From: Siphonodentalium dalli
Lineage: Eukaryota; Mollusca; Scaphopoda; Gadilida; Siphonodentaliidae
Assembly (NCBI GenBank): GCA_032622095.1
Contig: CP136064.1
Span: 263,107,863-263,171,862, forward strand
Direction of reading: 5' to 3'
Length of the DNA: 64,000 bases
This document shows, one piece after another, positions 1-10,219 of this stretch. The position numbers were made by a program, and so were the translations under genes. Under the pieces are notes generated by a model, which saw nothing but the letters and a program-made list of their open reading frames with translations, had not been told where the DNA came from and made no database searches. The first letter of the stretch is position 1, and each line of letters opens with the position of its first letter.

Positions 1-87
1 GTGATTTCCGCCCGCATTTTGTTTATCAGTGAACATTGTATCTAGCTGAAAAGAAGACTAATTTGGCTTTTTTATGTTTTATTACAG

Positions 88-680
88 GCGCTGTCGCTAT
101 TGTTTTCACCGTCATTACACTAAACTGTACTGGTGCGCTGACCACTACAACCACAACAACAACAACTACTACAACAACTACTACAACAACTACTACAACA
201 ACTACTACAACAACTACTACTACCGCCACGTCAACGACAACAACCAGACTGACAACCGAGCCAGGAATTCTGGAAAAGCATCAAGCAAAAATGATGAAGC
301 ACTGTCTTTGCAAAAATGGGTTGAAAGTGACCACCACACCAAAGCCGCCACCAACCACACCGGCGCCCACAACGGCATCCAGCGTCCAGACCACACAAGC
401 TCCTCCCACCACACAAGCCCCACCCACCACCACAACCGAAGATCTGATAAAGGCGGTGCAACAAGCGATAGTGGATTCTCTGCTTTTAGACAAGAAGACC
501 CTGAGTAAATACCGCCGTAAACAGTTCACTGCTCCGGACATTCGGTCGTCTTCGGATAACTTCGGATCCGCCGCGGTGATCGGCATGTTCTCTATCGTCG
601 CTCTTCCGGTTGTGTTTGATCTTCTGGCTGCGGCCAGTTTCATTTGGAAACAGCTTCAATCCTTGGCGTTGCCAACTTGA
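88..680 (+). CDS. Thr-rich single-pass membrane protein, last exon (partial)
   Basis: The frame is open to a TGA stop at 678-680. A pyrimidine-rich stretch ending in AG at 86-87 looks like a splice acceptor, so I start the exon at 88. An ATG at 36 in the same frame would alternatively give a 214-residue protein with a signal-peptide-like start. In order come a hydrophobic Ala/Val/Ile stretch, 28 consecutive Thr (141-224), a short CLC segment, a Pro/Thr mucin-like stalk, an amphipathic helix (about 447-505), the LSKYRRKQFTAPD segment, and a hydrophobic helix (about 570-645) near the C-terminus. From memory, molluscan and other lophotrochozoan surface proteins often share this tail (Thr stalk, LSxYRR, A-x-D, one membrane helix). 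I infer a heavily O-glycosylated surface protein whose ectodomain exons lie left of the window. The ligand or role cannot be told. Confidence 0.6.
141..224 (+). repeat. ACN trinucleotide repeat coding for 28 Thr
   Basis: ACA and ACT codons alternate, mostly as ACT-ACA-ACA, inside the coding exon. The length is an exact multiple of three, so the frame is kept. Such tracts usually vary in length between alleles. Confidence 0.9.
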
Positions 681-785
681 ACGTTGACAGAAAACGAGCA
701 ACATGACATTTTCTTCAAATAGAAAACTGATTGCTCCAGTATACAGCACAAACAGGTAGTCGGGCGTTTGGAGTTGCTGTTTATG
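681..785 (+). other. Probable 3' UTR start of the Thr-rich gene
   Basis: A short non-coding stretch between the stop codon and a TTAA-flanked MITE. No AATAAA is present here. The first good polyadenylation hexamer lies inside the MITE at 897-902. Confidence 0.35.
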
Positions 786-1100
786 TTAATCCTTCCTGTA
801 CTAAATGGATTCTCCCACTCAGATATAAAAGTATACATTGGAATGGTCTATTTTTCATCTAGAGCGATATTCAAGAAAAAAAAGCAGACGACATATAATA
901 AAAGAACACGAATGAATCCTATTTAGTAGAGGGAACTTTTCAGATAATAAGTTCGACGTATGTTGAACTTCATATCCGAACATTTCCATGGGATAAATGC
1001 CCGCCAATGATGCTTTATTATGGAAAGGGTTAAACTTCATATCCGAACATTTCCAAGGGATAAATGCCCGCCAATGATGCTATATTATGGAAAGGGTTAA
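786..1100 (-). mobile_element. piggyBac-like MITE, family A, with duplicated end unit
   Basis: TTAA at 786-789 and TTAA at 1097-1100 bound inverted ends of the CCCTTTCTATACT type (degenerate at left, TATGGAAAGGG at right). Internal landmarks shared with the other copies are AAGCAGACGAC and the inverted pair CAGATAATAAGTTC / TGAACTTCATATCCGAACAT. The last 67 bp, including TTAA, are present twice (TTAA at 1030 and 1097). TTAA target sites and CCC-starting ends are the piggyBac hallmark. No transposase is present, so the element is non-autonomous. Confidence 0.7.
897..902 (+). promoter_or_regulatory. Candidate polyadenylation signal AATAAA
   Basis: The first canonical AATAAA downstream of the Thr-rich gene's stop codon, about 217 bases away and inside the family-A MITE. 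If used, the transposon supplies the gene's 3' end. This is positional inference only. Confidence 0.25.
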
Positions 1101-1228
1101 AAGTACGCCATATTATGTTTTCTTGAGAATAGCTTGTGTATACACCGTGTATCCGGTGCGATTCTTTGTGCTTCGACAAGCTATATGTGCAGCCTTTGTG
1201 ATCTTCGAATAACCCATATCTTTACACG

Positions 1229-1450
1229 ACAACGTGTTATTCACCGACCCAGTGATTGCAATGTAACAACGTGTTATTCACCGACCCAATGGTTGCAATG
1301 TAACAACGTGTTATTCACCGACCCAATGATTGCAATGTAACAACGTGTTATTCACCGACCCAATGATTGCAATGAAACAACGTGTTATTCACCGACCCAA
1401 TGATTGCAATGTAACAACGTGTTATTCGCCGACCCAATGATTGCAATGGA
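1229..1450 (+). repeat. Minisatellite, 6 copies of 37 bp
   Basis: Unit starts fall at 1229, 1266, 1303, 1340, 1377 and 1414, exactly 37 bases apart. The core is ACAACGTGTTATTCACCGAC followed by CCAATGATTGCAATGTA. Copies differ at only a few positions, so the array is young. Confidence 0.95.
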
Positions 1451-2030
1451 GGAACATGATTGTTTGTCTTCCTGAGTAAATGGAATAACATTTGTCCAAT
1501 TGAAAACATCGTAGCAGCCAAGTATTATCATTATACATAAAGGTCGCCTTCAATGGATTGCCCAAAAATTGAGACAATGAACAACCCACCCCGCCTTGAC
1601 AAAGCATACACCCATTTAAAATCACATCCCATTTATTTAGACCGAGGGAAACTGACTTCTGTTCCCCGCATTATTCGATGTTGTAGACAAATGGGAATGG
1701 GCGTGCCTTCACCCATATATGTTAAATTAAATATATACATGTACGTACTACATATGGTCAAGATAATCGATGTGGCTTTGGTGATTACCCATGAATTGGC
1801 TGTCATTGTATATACTTTTATATATGCGTTAGGTATGTTCTTTGTTAAATTATATCCTTTGCAATAAATCGATTCTGAAACTAATTCCGTTGCAACAATG
1901 CCTATAAACTGGGCGCCATATATATGTTGGCAATCCAGAAATCCAGAAAGGCTTAGGCATTTTGATTAAGATAGGACTGAGTAAGATTGAATAAAAAGTG
2001 AGTCGTTGATGCGAAGTAACGATGATGATA
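1451..2030. other. Non-coding, no recognised feature
   Basis: AT-rich sequence with only short reading frames lacking any recognisable domain. I see no repeat end, splice-bounded exon or RNA gene here. Confidence 0.4.
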
Positions 2031-2130
2031 ATTACTATGATGTTGTTGATGATGGTGATGATGATGATGATTATGATGATGATGATGATGATGATAATGA
2101 TGGATGATGATGATGACGATGAGGATAACC
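2031..2130. repeat. ATG/GAT trinucleotide microsatellite
   Basis: Imperfect ATG repeats interrupted by TTG and ATT. The Met/Asp-rich and His-rich frames across it are by-products. Confidence 0.9.
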
Positions 2131-2475
2131 ACTATGGTATATACACTGATGATCATACAGCATTATTATATATAAATAGTGTAAATATGTTTGTCAACTC
2201 TAATGCGTGTTAACTCACGATTGAGTTCATTAAATCATACATTAATTGAGAAGCCCATCACCTCAGTGTTGGCACTAAATGGTTTGAACACATATCCATT
2301 AGTGGCAGGAGCTCACTGTTGTGAGATAAGGACTATTCAGGAATAGTTTAATTTGTTTCACAGCGCATGCCATTATGCTATAAGCCTATAACACACCTGA
2401 GAACATACCATATTTTCGTCTTCAATTGTGAAAATATGCTTGACGAGTCTCACGCAAATTGAAACAATAAACAAT

Positions 2476-2900
2476 ACATTAAAGACATATTATGGACTTG
2501 TTCGGGTGCGTAAAACTGATAAATTAGTTCTCATGCGCTATGCTAACTGTGGGAGTTTAGCATTCTACTAACATCGCCCAAATTTCAAAGATAACGACCA
2601 TACAACTCCATAGAAAAAGCCGTCTGAACTACGCTCAATTGTAAATATTTACATCTCGATTCGGGACGCAACAATCGGCGATAAACTAACGCAAATTATT
2701 TTCGCCATCGATACTCATTGCATTTAATAAATATATAAGACTGACGGTGTGTGCTGTAAATTTGAGTTAATATTCATAAAAATAACTATTTTGAGCAAGA
2801 TATTCTCCATTTCTATTTGATCACCCTACCGGAGTGTTTCACATCACTTTAAACGATCGTATCATCGCTATACTTTTTCTATCACGGTAAATGCTATATC
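2476..2900 (+). repeat. Dispersed repeat, copy 1 (partner at 30070-30450, minus)
   Basis: It begins near TTAAAGACATATTATGGACT and carries TGTAAATATTTA, ATTCGGGACGCA and GGAGTGTTTCACATCACTTT. The same landmarks in the same order are found on the minus strand at 30070-30450. Diverged non-coding element; ends not securely defined. Confidence 0.55.
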
Positions 2901-3375
2901 AATACTCAGATTATTGAGAGCACCTTGTTATGGATGTCTAACCCAATCTGACCGCGAACATCATGTTGCGGACGGCTCATCTGATTTGTACTATTTTAAA
3001 AACAAATTGATACCTCTTTTGTGTCCAAACTCACCGTTGTTTGCTCTGTTATTCTGACAAAAGTTAATTGTCAGTCGAAAGATTCTCCAAGATGTACGGA
3101 CTGGTGTATTCCACGAACCCCCGACTGGCAACTTTGGTCCCGTGTGTTGCACATATTGTGTCTGAGTAATAAACATATACATAGAAAAATACTGAGTATT
3201 TCGGAACAAATAAGGTATCAACATGTTTTTAAAATAAACTAGCATATGTTCGTAACAGTCAAAATGCTACGTTTTGTGTCAGTTCATCATATATTATGTT
3301 TTTGTATGTTTGCGCTCCCCTCTGGCATTTTGAATGTCATACTCGCCAACCACGAAACCACGTGATTCACCATCG
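2901..3375. other. Non-coding, no recognised feature
   Basis: Short AT-rich frames only. No domain, repeat end or RNA gene seen. Confidence 0.35.
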
Positions 3376-3638
3376 TAACTATACTAAATTGATTCTCACA
3401 TTAAGTTATACAAGTATACATTAAAATTGAATGGTATATTATTCATTTGGAGGGGTGTTCGTGAAATAAAAGCAAACGACAGGCGGAAAAAACAAATTAT
3501 ACAAGAGCAGAATGGTTCATATTCACAGGTGGAAACTTATCAGACAATAAGTTCAATAAACGGCCTATATTGAACTTATTATCGATACATTTCACGAGGG
3601 AACGACTATCAACGAGTAATTAATCTAGAAATGATTAA
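3376..3638 (-). mobile_element. piggyBac-like MITE, family A, old degenerate copy
   Basis: It matches family A along its length: a CTATACTAAATTGATTCTC end, GGAGGGGTGTTC, AAAAGCAAACGAC, then the inverted pair AATAAGTTCAATAAAC / TTGAACTTATTATC, ending at a degraded terminus with TTAA at 3635-3638. Divergence is greater than in the 45 kb and 55 kb copies. Confidence 0.55.
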
Positions 3639-3763
3639 CAAGGATAGATAAACAACGCATCAATCAACCGTGGACATGGCGACGATTTCAACTATTTTGT
3701 CATTTTTCTTGTGTTTTCAAGCGAAATGTTGGCTCAGAAAATTATGAATCGGACAGTGCTTCT

Positions 3764-3831
3764 TTAACCCTTTCTATACTAAATACTCATTGACGAGTAG
3801 TTATCCCATAGGAAATGTGCAGATATTAACC
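3764..3831 (+). mobile_element. piggyBac-like MITE family A, isolated left-end unit
   Basis: TTAACCCTTTCTATACTAAA and the following ACTCATTGACGAGTAGTTA, ending at CAGATATTAAC. This single end unit is the same 68-base module that is tandemly repeated at 48778. It abuts an unrelated dispersed repeat at a second TTAA (3828-3831). Confidence 0.6.
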
Positions 3832-4030
3832 GGACATGGCTCAGTCGAGCTTCCAAATTTGGAAGGAGGTATCAGATTGGTTGATAACTACACGAAATAT
3901 TGATATACCGGCTTCATATCCTCTGAAAAATACTTTCCACGGTCGCAGCCATTTTCCAGCAAATTTAAATGTTTCTCACAGAAGTGAAACAAACGCTCTT
4001 TATTTCTATCATACCAGGAATAGACTAATA
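3828..4030 (-). repeat. Dispersed repeat B, copy 1
   Basis: On the minus strand it reads TAGAAATAAAGAGCGTTTGT, then GGCTGCGACCGTGGAAAGTA, CCGGTATATCAATA and CTGAGCCATGTCCGGTTAA. The same order occurs at 7490-7718 (plus) and, more diverged, at 52250-52452. Function unknown; non-coding. Confidence 0.6.
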
Positions 4031-5880
4031 GTCGGGGAGCCCAGCAAGTTCTGTTCGAACTATTGAGTACGAAAGGTTTGATGTGCCTGAATTGGCTGAT
4101 AGCACAAACCCAATTCTTAAGTTCCACATTAAGGGGCCAGGGGCTCACCAACTCCCCCCCCCCCTTCCCAAATATCTTTTAGACGAACTTTCGAGTACGA
4201 GCACGAAATCTGCTGTAATCATAATTAGGTACTACACTGATCATAAAAACATTACTCAAGAAATGATTTGTTGCAGCATGTTCAGATAAGAAGGGGTCAT
4301 TTGACAGAAACCCCCAAAACGTAAAAAATCACTTTTATTTGAACTTTCGCGTACGACTTTGAAATTTACTATCGTCATTCCTTGAGATATACTAAACACA
4401 GAAACCCAACTTAAGAAGCGGATTCCCCTAAAACTTCCGGATATTCGCTAGTTGTCCGGGATCTGATAGCCCAGTAGTACCCCTGAACCCCATGACTTAA
4501 TTTCACCTTACTAATTGTATTCCTTGTTATGTCCCTCGCTGACATCTAAGCAATTTTAACATAACAAGTGGCGCGTAGTCACCAAACAAGATGGCTTCCA
4601 CTATGGCCGCCGTTTTTTAAGAATAGCCAATAAGTCAGTTAGATCCGAATTTTTGAGAGAAAATCTTGTCAAAAGTATGCAAATATATATATAGTGCCAC
4701 CGCTCTAGGGAAAATTTGAACTTCTCGTCCAAGATGGCCGCCAAAAAGGCCACCGGAACGGGAAAATTTTATTTTTCACTGATATTTTCTTATCAGTTTC
4801 TGCTGCTTGTAACTAATGGAGAATTCTGGCTTTATTTTGCGTGTTTCATGTTAAGCAACATATCACTGGAACAATAAGTTATGTCATTCTTTGGGTCACA
4901 CCAATTTCCGATTCACCAAAAGGCTGATTTTATAGAATGCAGTATCAGATTTCACCAAAAATCTCCATTGGGATTCCAGCATTGGACGTTGTAAGTTATC
5001 GCATACATTATGAATATTTTCAATAATCTCTCTCTAGATTTGACATTAAATCGGCTAAACTTCACTGTTTGCGAACTTGGACCATGTTTTCAAGAAAATG
5101 TAACTACCTTTAGTTTTAGGGGTGTTTGTTGTTTCGGAAATGTCTTTAAGGTGGTTTTCAAAAATGCAATCAAAATAAACAAAAGTTAATTTTTCACTTA
5201 TGAGAACGGTCGCAAACTGTTACTTTGTTATTAGACACGCTATGTAATCACCTGACAACTACATATAATATTATGGTGGTCCCAGTACCTTAATGAGGAT
5301 GACAAATTCAGTTTAATGGATGCAGTATGGAATTTTGCTGAAATGTCTTCTGGGATTATGGCCACGTTTTAAAGAGAACGACCAGAACTTTGCAAAGGAA
5401 GTGAGAGGGATCATAATATATAGCTACAATGAACATTGTCATCCTATTCATCCATTTAATACAGGTTGGATTAAAAAGATGACAGTCATATACCAAAATC
5501 CAACAGATTTTGCTCAATTTCTCTGGTAGCATTTGCAAGGTGTGATACATTAATTTATTTTGACTAATACGCCCGTTAAGCTTGAGGTGCCAGTTGAAAA
5601 ACTCCAACACAAAGAGTGTAAATAGAACATCTGTCTTGTTCGAGGTAGAGGGGACTAAAGTTGGAAAATATAAATTGTACACCCTATGTCGCCGCGTCCC
5701 TATGATCAGGACATAATTGCGGCAAACTCGCATAATTCGGTTGCAGTCGTATTGCCAAGAAAACAACGATAGCCGAATCTGGTGAACCGCGGGATGGCCA
5801 CATACATAAGACCATCAAGACAGCGCGGTTGAGTGGAGCGCACATCATTCTATTTTGTGTCGCTTGCTGTTCCGATCGCC
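4031..5880. other. Long non-coding stretch with old repeat debris
   Basis: It holds a poly-C run (4156-4165), two diverged copies of GAACTTTCG(A/C)GTACGA near 4184 and 4344, and AAGATGGC-type motifs (4590, 4731) that look like worn dispersed repeats. Frames of 60-136 residues across 5320-5770 have no domain I recognise, so I do not call a gene. Confidence 0.35.
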
Positions 5881-6760
5881 AGACGTTAGCACGAGTGAGT
5901 TGTGTGGATTTGTAAACTTCGGGGAGCAGCCGCCCTCGTGCTAACGCCGGCCTGCGTGAGATGGTTTGGATTAGGCTCAGGACGGATTATGGAGCTAATC
6001 CCCGACGCCGCGTTAGCTGCGATACAAAGCAGTCGGATAGTGGACACTGCTAGCTGGCAACTCCAGGCTAGCAGGGGCTATCTGGTCCTTTGCATTGAAT
6101 TCCGGAAAGAAGATGCTGGTAACGCCGAAGCCACCCGCCGTACCATGAAGTCGATGAAGAAGGAACCTCCGAAGAAGAAAACATCTCGTCGGAGAAGGGA
6201 CGCCGCCAAACGGGCGAAATGGAAGAAGAAGGGGTGGCCGTTGATATGCCGGTCACCCCTCCCCGTGTTGTCCAGCCGTCCAGTGTCACAGTCGGCAGGT
6301 CGGAGTTGTCTGAGAGACGCCCAGACGACCCGACCTGCATGGAGACAGGCGACATCACACCAGCTGGCAGGGACTCCGTTGAGCTGCCGGAGGTCCCTGC
6401 TGTCGTCATCGATGCGAGCGGTGTAAGGGAACTCCTCACCACCCGGTTGTTTCTGCCGCCAGCTACGATGTGGAGTTGGACAGTTTACCACCTCGGACAC
6501 CGGAAGTCCATCTCATCCCGGTGTCCACTATCTCCACCACCAGCAACAGCAACTACAGCACCAGCGACATAGAGGAACTGACCCGGAACGCCCTTGCAAC
6601 CATCGCAATGGCCAACGAAGCATCAGCACGCATCACATAAAGTGTACGTCAACAAACAGAAGAAACCGATGCACTGTTAGAACAGAACAGAATCCAGCTC
6701 GTCAAACATCAGCCTCAACAAACAGAAATTCAGCAAAGGAAGAAAAATAAACCAAAGAAA
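5881..6760 (+). pseudogene. Retroelement ORF1/gag-like fossil, broken
   Basis: A GC-richer island in AT-rich DNA. It encodes a basic segment with a RRRRDA-(K/R)RAKW motif of the PS-x-RRRD type. I recall this motif from N-terminal proteins of invertebrate retroelements, where it probably binds nucleic acid. It is followed by Pro/Ser/Thr-rich sequence and an A-rich 3' part. Two relatives sit at 39440 and 58860. No reverse transcriptase is attached. The class (LINE ORF1 or LTR gag) cannot be settled by eye. It is a fossil with at least one break. Confidence 0.4.
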
Positions 6761-7277
6761 TAAAAATCATAAATATGTCTAGTTCATCTTTTTTTCTTTT
6801 TTTTATTCATCTCATGCTATGTTGAATTGTCATACCCTTCCATTGCCCCAATATCACTTCACACGTGGGTTGTAGGGGAGGGCATACTGCCCTTCCAAAT
6901 CCTCCTGGGCTCATTCCCCAAACCCATAATAAAGGCTGTTGCACCGAAAACTTTTAATAGAACCGACACCCACACGGGTGCACCTAAACGACAGGCGGTC
7001 TTTTTCATGTGGTTTTGAATTATCTCTCATGCGTGTCTACACTGACTTTTTGTAAAGATAATATGCACAACTGCTAATGAGGCTGTTGACAATAATGAAA
7101 TCCGGTTAATCCGTTAAGCATCAGTGGCTCCTTGGCCCGGGTATATGCGCGTGGGATCATGTGACATTTCAAAGACACGCCTTGCATGTGAATAAATGAG
7201 AAGATATCATGTTAATACGGCATAATTGTATGCACATAATATGACCGCCTCGATGCTGCAGTATATTATATAATATT
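6761..7277. other. Non-coding, no recognised feature
   Basis: It begins with a T-rich run (about 6788-6806), possibly a tail of the preceding retroelement fossil. A short inverted repeat, GGAGGGCAT...TGCCCTTCC, occurs near 6877. Nothing else supportable. Confidence 0.35.
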
Positions 7278-7375
7278 TAAAGTCCGATGACGGTTTGCGC
7301 TCCAAAATACACCTACTATTCGCTTTTAAATTTATCCCGGTATATAAATATGTATACAAACATGGACTACCTTTC
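7278..7375 (+). repeat. Dispersed repeat, copy 1 (partner at 30620-30720)
   Basis: GGTTTGCGCTCCA, ATTCGCTTTT and CCCCGGTAT-type words occur in the same order and spacing in both copies, same strand. A short diverged non-coding repeat. Confidence 0.5.
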
Positions 7376-7489
7376 TACGGGCATTATATATCCTAGAAAA
7401 ACACTTTGAAATCATAAAAAATACAACTTTGAACACAGTGTTTGGGTCCAAAACAAACAACAAGCCATTTGCACGGCATGGAACAGAAA

Positions 7490-7718
7490 AGAGCGTTCCG
7501 TGTTAGTCTATTCCGGATATGGTAGAAATAATGAGCGTTTGTTTCATTTCTGTGCGACAAATTGAAAACAGTTGGGAAATGGCTGTGACCATGGCAAGTA
7601 TCTTTTCAGAGCATATGCGGCCGGTATATCAATACTGCGTGCATTTATCAACCAATATTATATACCTCCTTCCAAATCACGCAGACACAATGTGGAAGCT
7701 CCATTGAGCCATGTCCGT
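7490..7718 (+). repeat. Dispersed repeat B, copy 2
   Basis: Same landmarks as 3828-4030: AGAGCGTT, GGTAGAAATAATGAGCGTTT, GGCTGTGACCATGGCAAGTA, CCGGTATATCAATA, TTGAGCCATGTCCG. It stops where a TTAA-flanked MITE starts (7719). Confidence 0.6.
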
Positions 7719-8144
7719 TTAACCCTTTACCCAACAGAACGGCCCTGTGCCAATGCATTCTCTTATATATGCGAGTCGACCATAGGTCGCCTCGCATATA
7801 TAAGAGAATGCATTGGCTTAACACATTTTAAAAATGATAAAATTGTCAAAGAATGTAGAAAAATATTATAAAAATTGTTAAAAAATACAAGAAAAAATTA
7901 TAAAATTGTTAAAGAATGTAAGGCCAATGCATTCTCTTATATATGCGAGGCGACCTATGGTCGATTCGCATATATAAGAGAATGCATTGGCACAGGGTAT
8001 AACTGTAACCATCACAATGTGGTCAATGAACCGGTTCCAATGATATCCATATTTGTATGGTGTTATTGAGACAGACCGAAGATATTTTAGGCTGTTGAAG
8101 CTTTATTTGGGCGTTTTTGGCCGGTTTGTTGGGTAAAGGGTTAA
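7719..8144. mobile_element. piggyBac-like MITE, family C
   Basis: TTAACCCTTTACCCAACA at the left and TGTTGGGTAAAGGGTTAA at the right (TTAA at 7719-7722 and 8141-8144). The inverted ends are perfect for about 14 bases. It shares only TTAACCCTTT with family A. It carries a complete hairpin-capped element (7743-7997) inside it. Confidence 0.75.
7743..7997. mobile_element. Hairpin-capped MITE, family D, nested copy
   Basis: Outer ends are CCCTGTGCCAATGC and GCATTGGCACAGGG. Each end contains a 67-base near-perfect palindrome (7750-7816 and 7924-7990) that folds on itself around GTCGACCATAGGTCGCC. The AT-rich core (TTGTTAAAAAATACAAG type) matches, inverted, the core of the copies at 47503 and 51565. 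Confidence 0.75.
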
Positions 8145-8919
8145 GCTCCGGCATAAAATGAAGTGGCATAACTATTTTGTCAGTCTCAAATTAAACCTAG
8201 TATAAATCATAATCGCTCGCTTTTTAAAATAATTGTCGCGTCGATAAATCAAGCAATACTCCAATGATTATGTAGCAAACAATATGTAATCGTGGTTCGG
8301 GATGAGGTATTTAATGATAGTCAATCTCAGTAACACGCGGCACGTGATGTTCGATCGAATATCAGAATATAGGATTCCATAATATGTTAAATATTTAGAA
8401 GACACATCTGCTGGTGATTGTGAAAAACTAATTTTTATTACGGAGCCTGGCAAATATATCATATGCGTCCTTGGACGAATAGCTGACATGGGTCAGGTAC
8501 ACATAACCACCCCCAATGGTTAGCCTTGACTTCTATATTGGGCATGCATAGAGTGTTTTCATGGCAAAGCTGTAACACCGTCGCCTAAAACCAGCTTGAC
8601 ATATTTGCACAATCTCTACTTTGCTTACTGTATATACTAGCTGGCGCTTACGATGGTCTCTCGCCCGATTTCTTGAAATAAACTGATTTTAATCACATTC
8701 TCGCTTCCAAAATCCTCAGCTGAAAATCTAATAGCACGAAAGGACTCTTCGCTTAACATCCAGTCCTTACCAAAGCTTGACTCACTGCTTTCAAAAAGTA
8801 TTCCTTATTATGTTATGGGCATAGTGCTCATAGTACTATTACTCGCAAACGATGTTGGAGAAAACCGTGGTCCTATCGTGGTCCTACCGTGGACTCGTAC
8901 TCCGTCTTTGACAATTTGA
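8145..8919. other. Non-coding, no recognised feature
   Basis: AT-rich DNA without a convincing exon or repeat end. Short frames only. Confidence 0.35.
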
Positions 8920-9960
8920 CAAATCAGGCGGCTTTTGTTATCAATAATGACTCAGAAATGATTCATTATGGGCCGAGAATGGTTAGTCAAATTCAACCCA
9001 TTGAAGACCGAATCACTATTAATAACTAGGAAGTGCATAACAATAAACCACCCTCCAAAAATTATATGAAATTCAACTATAGGCGATAACTCACATAAAC
9101 GCTTAGGGGTCACATTCCGTAATAGCTGTGATTGGACAGAACACACCAGAGACATAACCGACAAGGCCTGGAAAAAGGGTGAATGTACTTAGAAGGCAGA
9201 AATTTTCATTACACCGAAAAAGCTTTGAACGAATTTATATCTCATACATTCGGTAACTATTAGAATATGCAAGCCACGTCTGGGATAATATATCTGAAGA
9301 ACAAAAAACTGCTCTTGAAAAAATACAGTATGAAGCTGCTCGTATGGTTACAGGTGCTACAAAAAGCTTGAGTAGTGAAAACCACTTACAAGAAGTATGA
9401 TGGGAGACCCTCAAAATCCGTAGGAAGAACGCGAAACAGTTTTATAAAATGGTTTACAGGACCACCCTTCTTATTTGTCTCTCCTTGTACCACAAGCAAA
9501 TCATTCTTCAAACAGATATGCCATGAGAGTGCCTGTGGAACGGGTTAAGCGACAATCAACGCAATAAGCCCACTGTCGAGAGTTTTAAAATAACGTTGAG
9601 TACTGCCAATCCTAAAATTCTTTTTATTGGTACATATCGTATTCCCGCGAAAGTCAGATATAGCACACACGATTGCGGACAGGCTGCAGTAACCTGAACT
9701 ATCACTTAAATATAAATCACCTCAGAGACGATCCCAAGTGCCCCTGTAGAAAGATCGAAACACCCGAATATTTTCTTCTTTATTGTCCCTTCTTCCAGAC
9801 TATGCGGATGGAGTGTTTTAGATAGTTACCATTACCGACACCAATCACCTGCGATATATTATTGAAAGGCTCTGATTCAATAATCATGGACGAAAACTGT
9901 GAAATCTTTATTGCAGTGCAGAAATTTATAACTGCAACAAACCGATTCAAAACTTATTGA
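8920..9960 (+). pseudogene. LINE ORF2 C-terminal remnant (Jockey/CR1-like)
   Basis: Translation gives REWLVKFNPLKTE, HKRLGVTF, WTEHTRDITDKAWKK, then LEYASHVWDN and LEKIQYEAARMVTGATKS, and further on a cysteine cluster KCPCRKIETPEYFLLYC, ending FKTY-stop at 9960. This is the reverse-transcriptase thumb and C-terminal region of a non-LTR retrotransposon in the normal order. Several frame changes and an in-frame stop interrupt it, so it is dead. The upstream RT core and endonuclease are missing: a 5'-truncated insertion. Confidence 0.85.
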
Positions 9961-10105
9961 ATAGACAATGATGAACGGTGACATCTATATGTAAACGATA
10001 CTTTAAAAGAATATAAATTCACTTAACCGCATATGTGTTTCCTATTGTACTTCTTCTCTTCAGTCTGACACTTAATTCACTCATTCTTTCTGTTCTATCT
10101 GTCTT

Positions 10106-10147
10106 CTATCTATCTATCTCTCTCTCCTCTATCTATCTATCTATCTA

Positions 10148-10209
<62 letters not shown>
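10106..10209. repeat. Compound microsatellite (TCTA)n-(CT)n-(AT)n
   Basis: Three simple motifs in succession. A related pair, CATTCTTTCTGTTCTAT followed by (AT)n-(TC)n, sits at 11628-11693, suggesting that both derive from one dispersed repeat. Confidence 0.9.
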
Positions 10210-10213
<4 letters not shown>

Positions 10214-10219
10214 TCCATG

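Noticed and set aside
26-229. Minus-strand frame of about 30 consecutive Val
   Set aside because: It is the antisense of the ACN repeat that codes for Thr on the plus strand.
1229-1450. Regular 37-bp units resembling a CRISPR array
   Set aside because: Units abut without unique spacers, and the genome is clearly animal. It is a minisatellite.
2022-2213. Met/Asp-rich frame
   Set aside because: Direct translation of an ATG/GAT microsatellite.
5356-5766. 136-residue minus-strand frame and 69-residue plus-strand frame
   Set aside because: No domain, no splice-bounded exon and no repeat family to support either.
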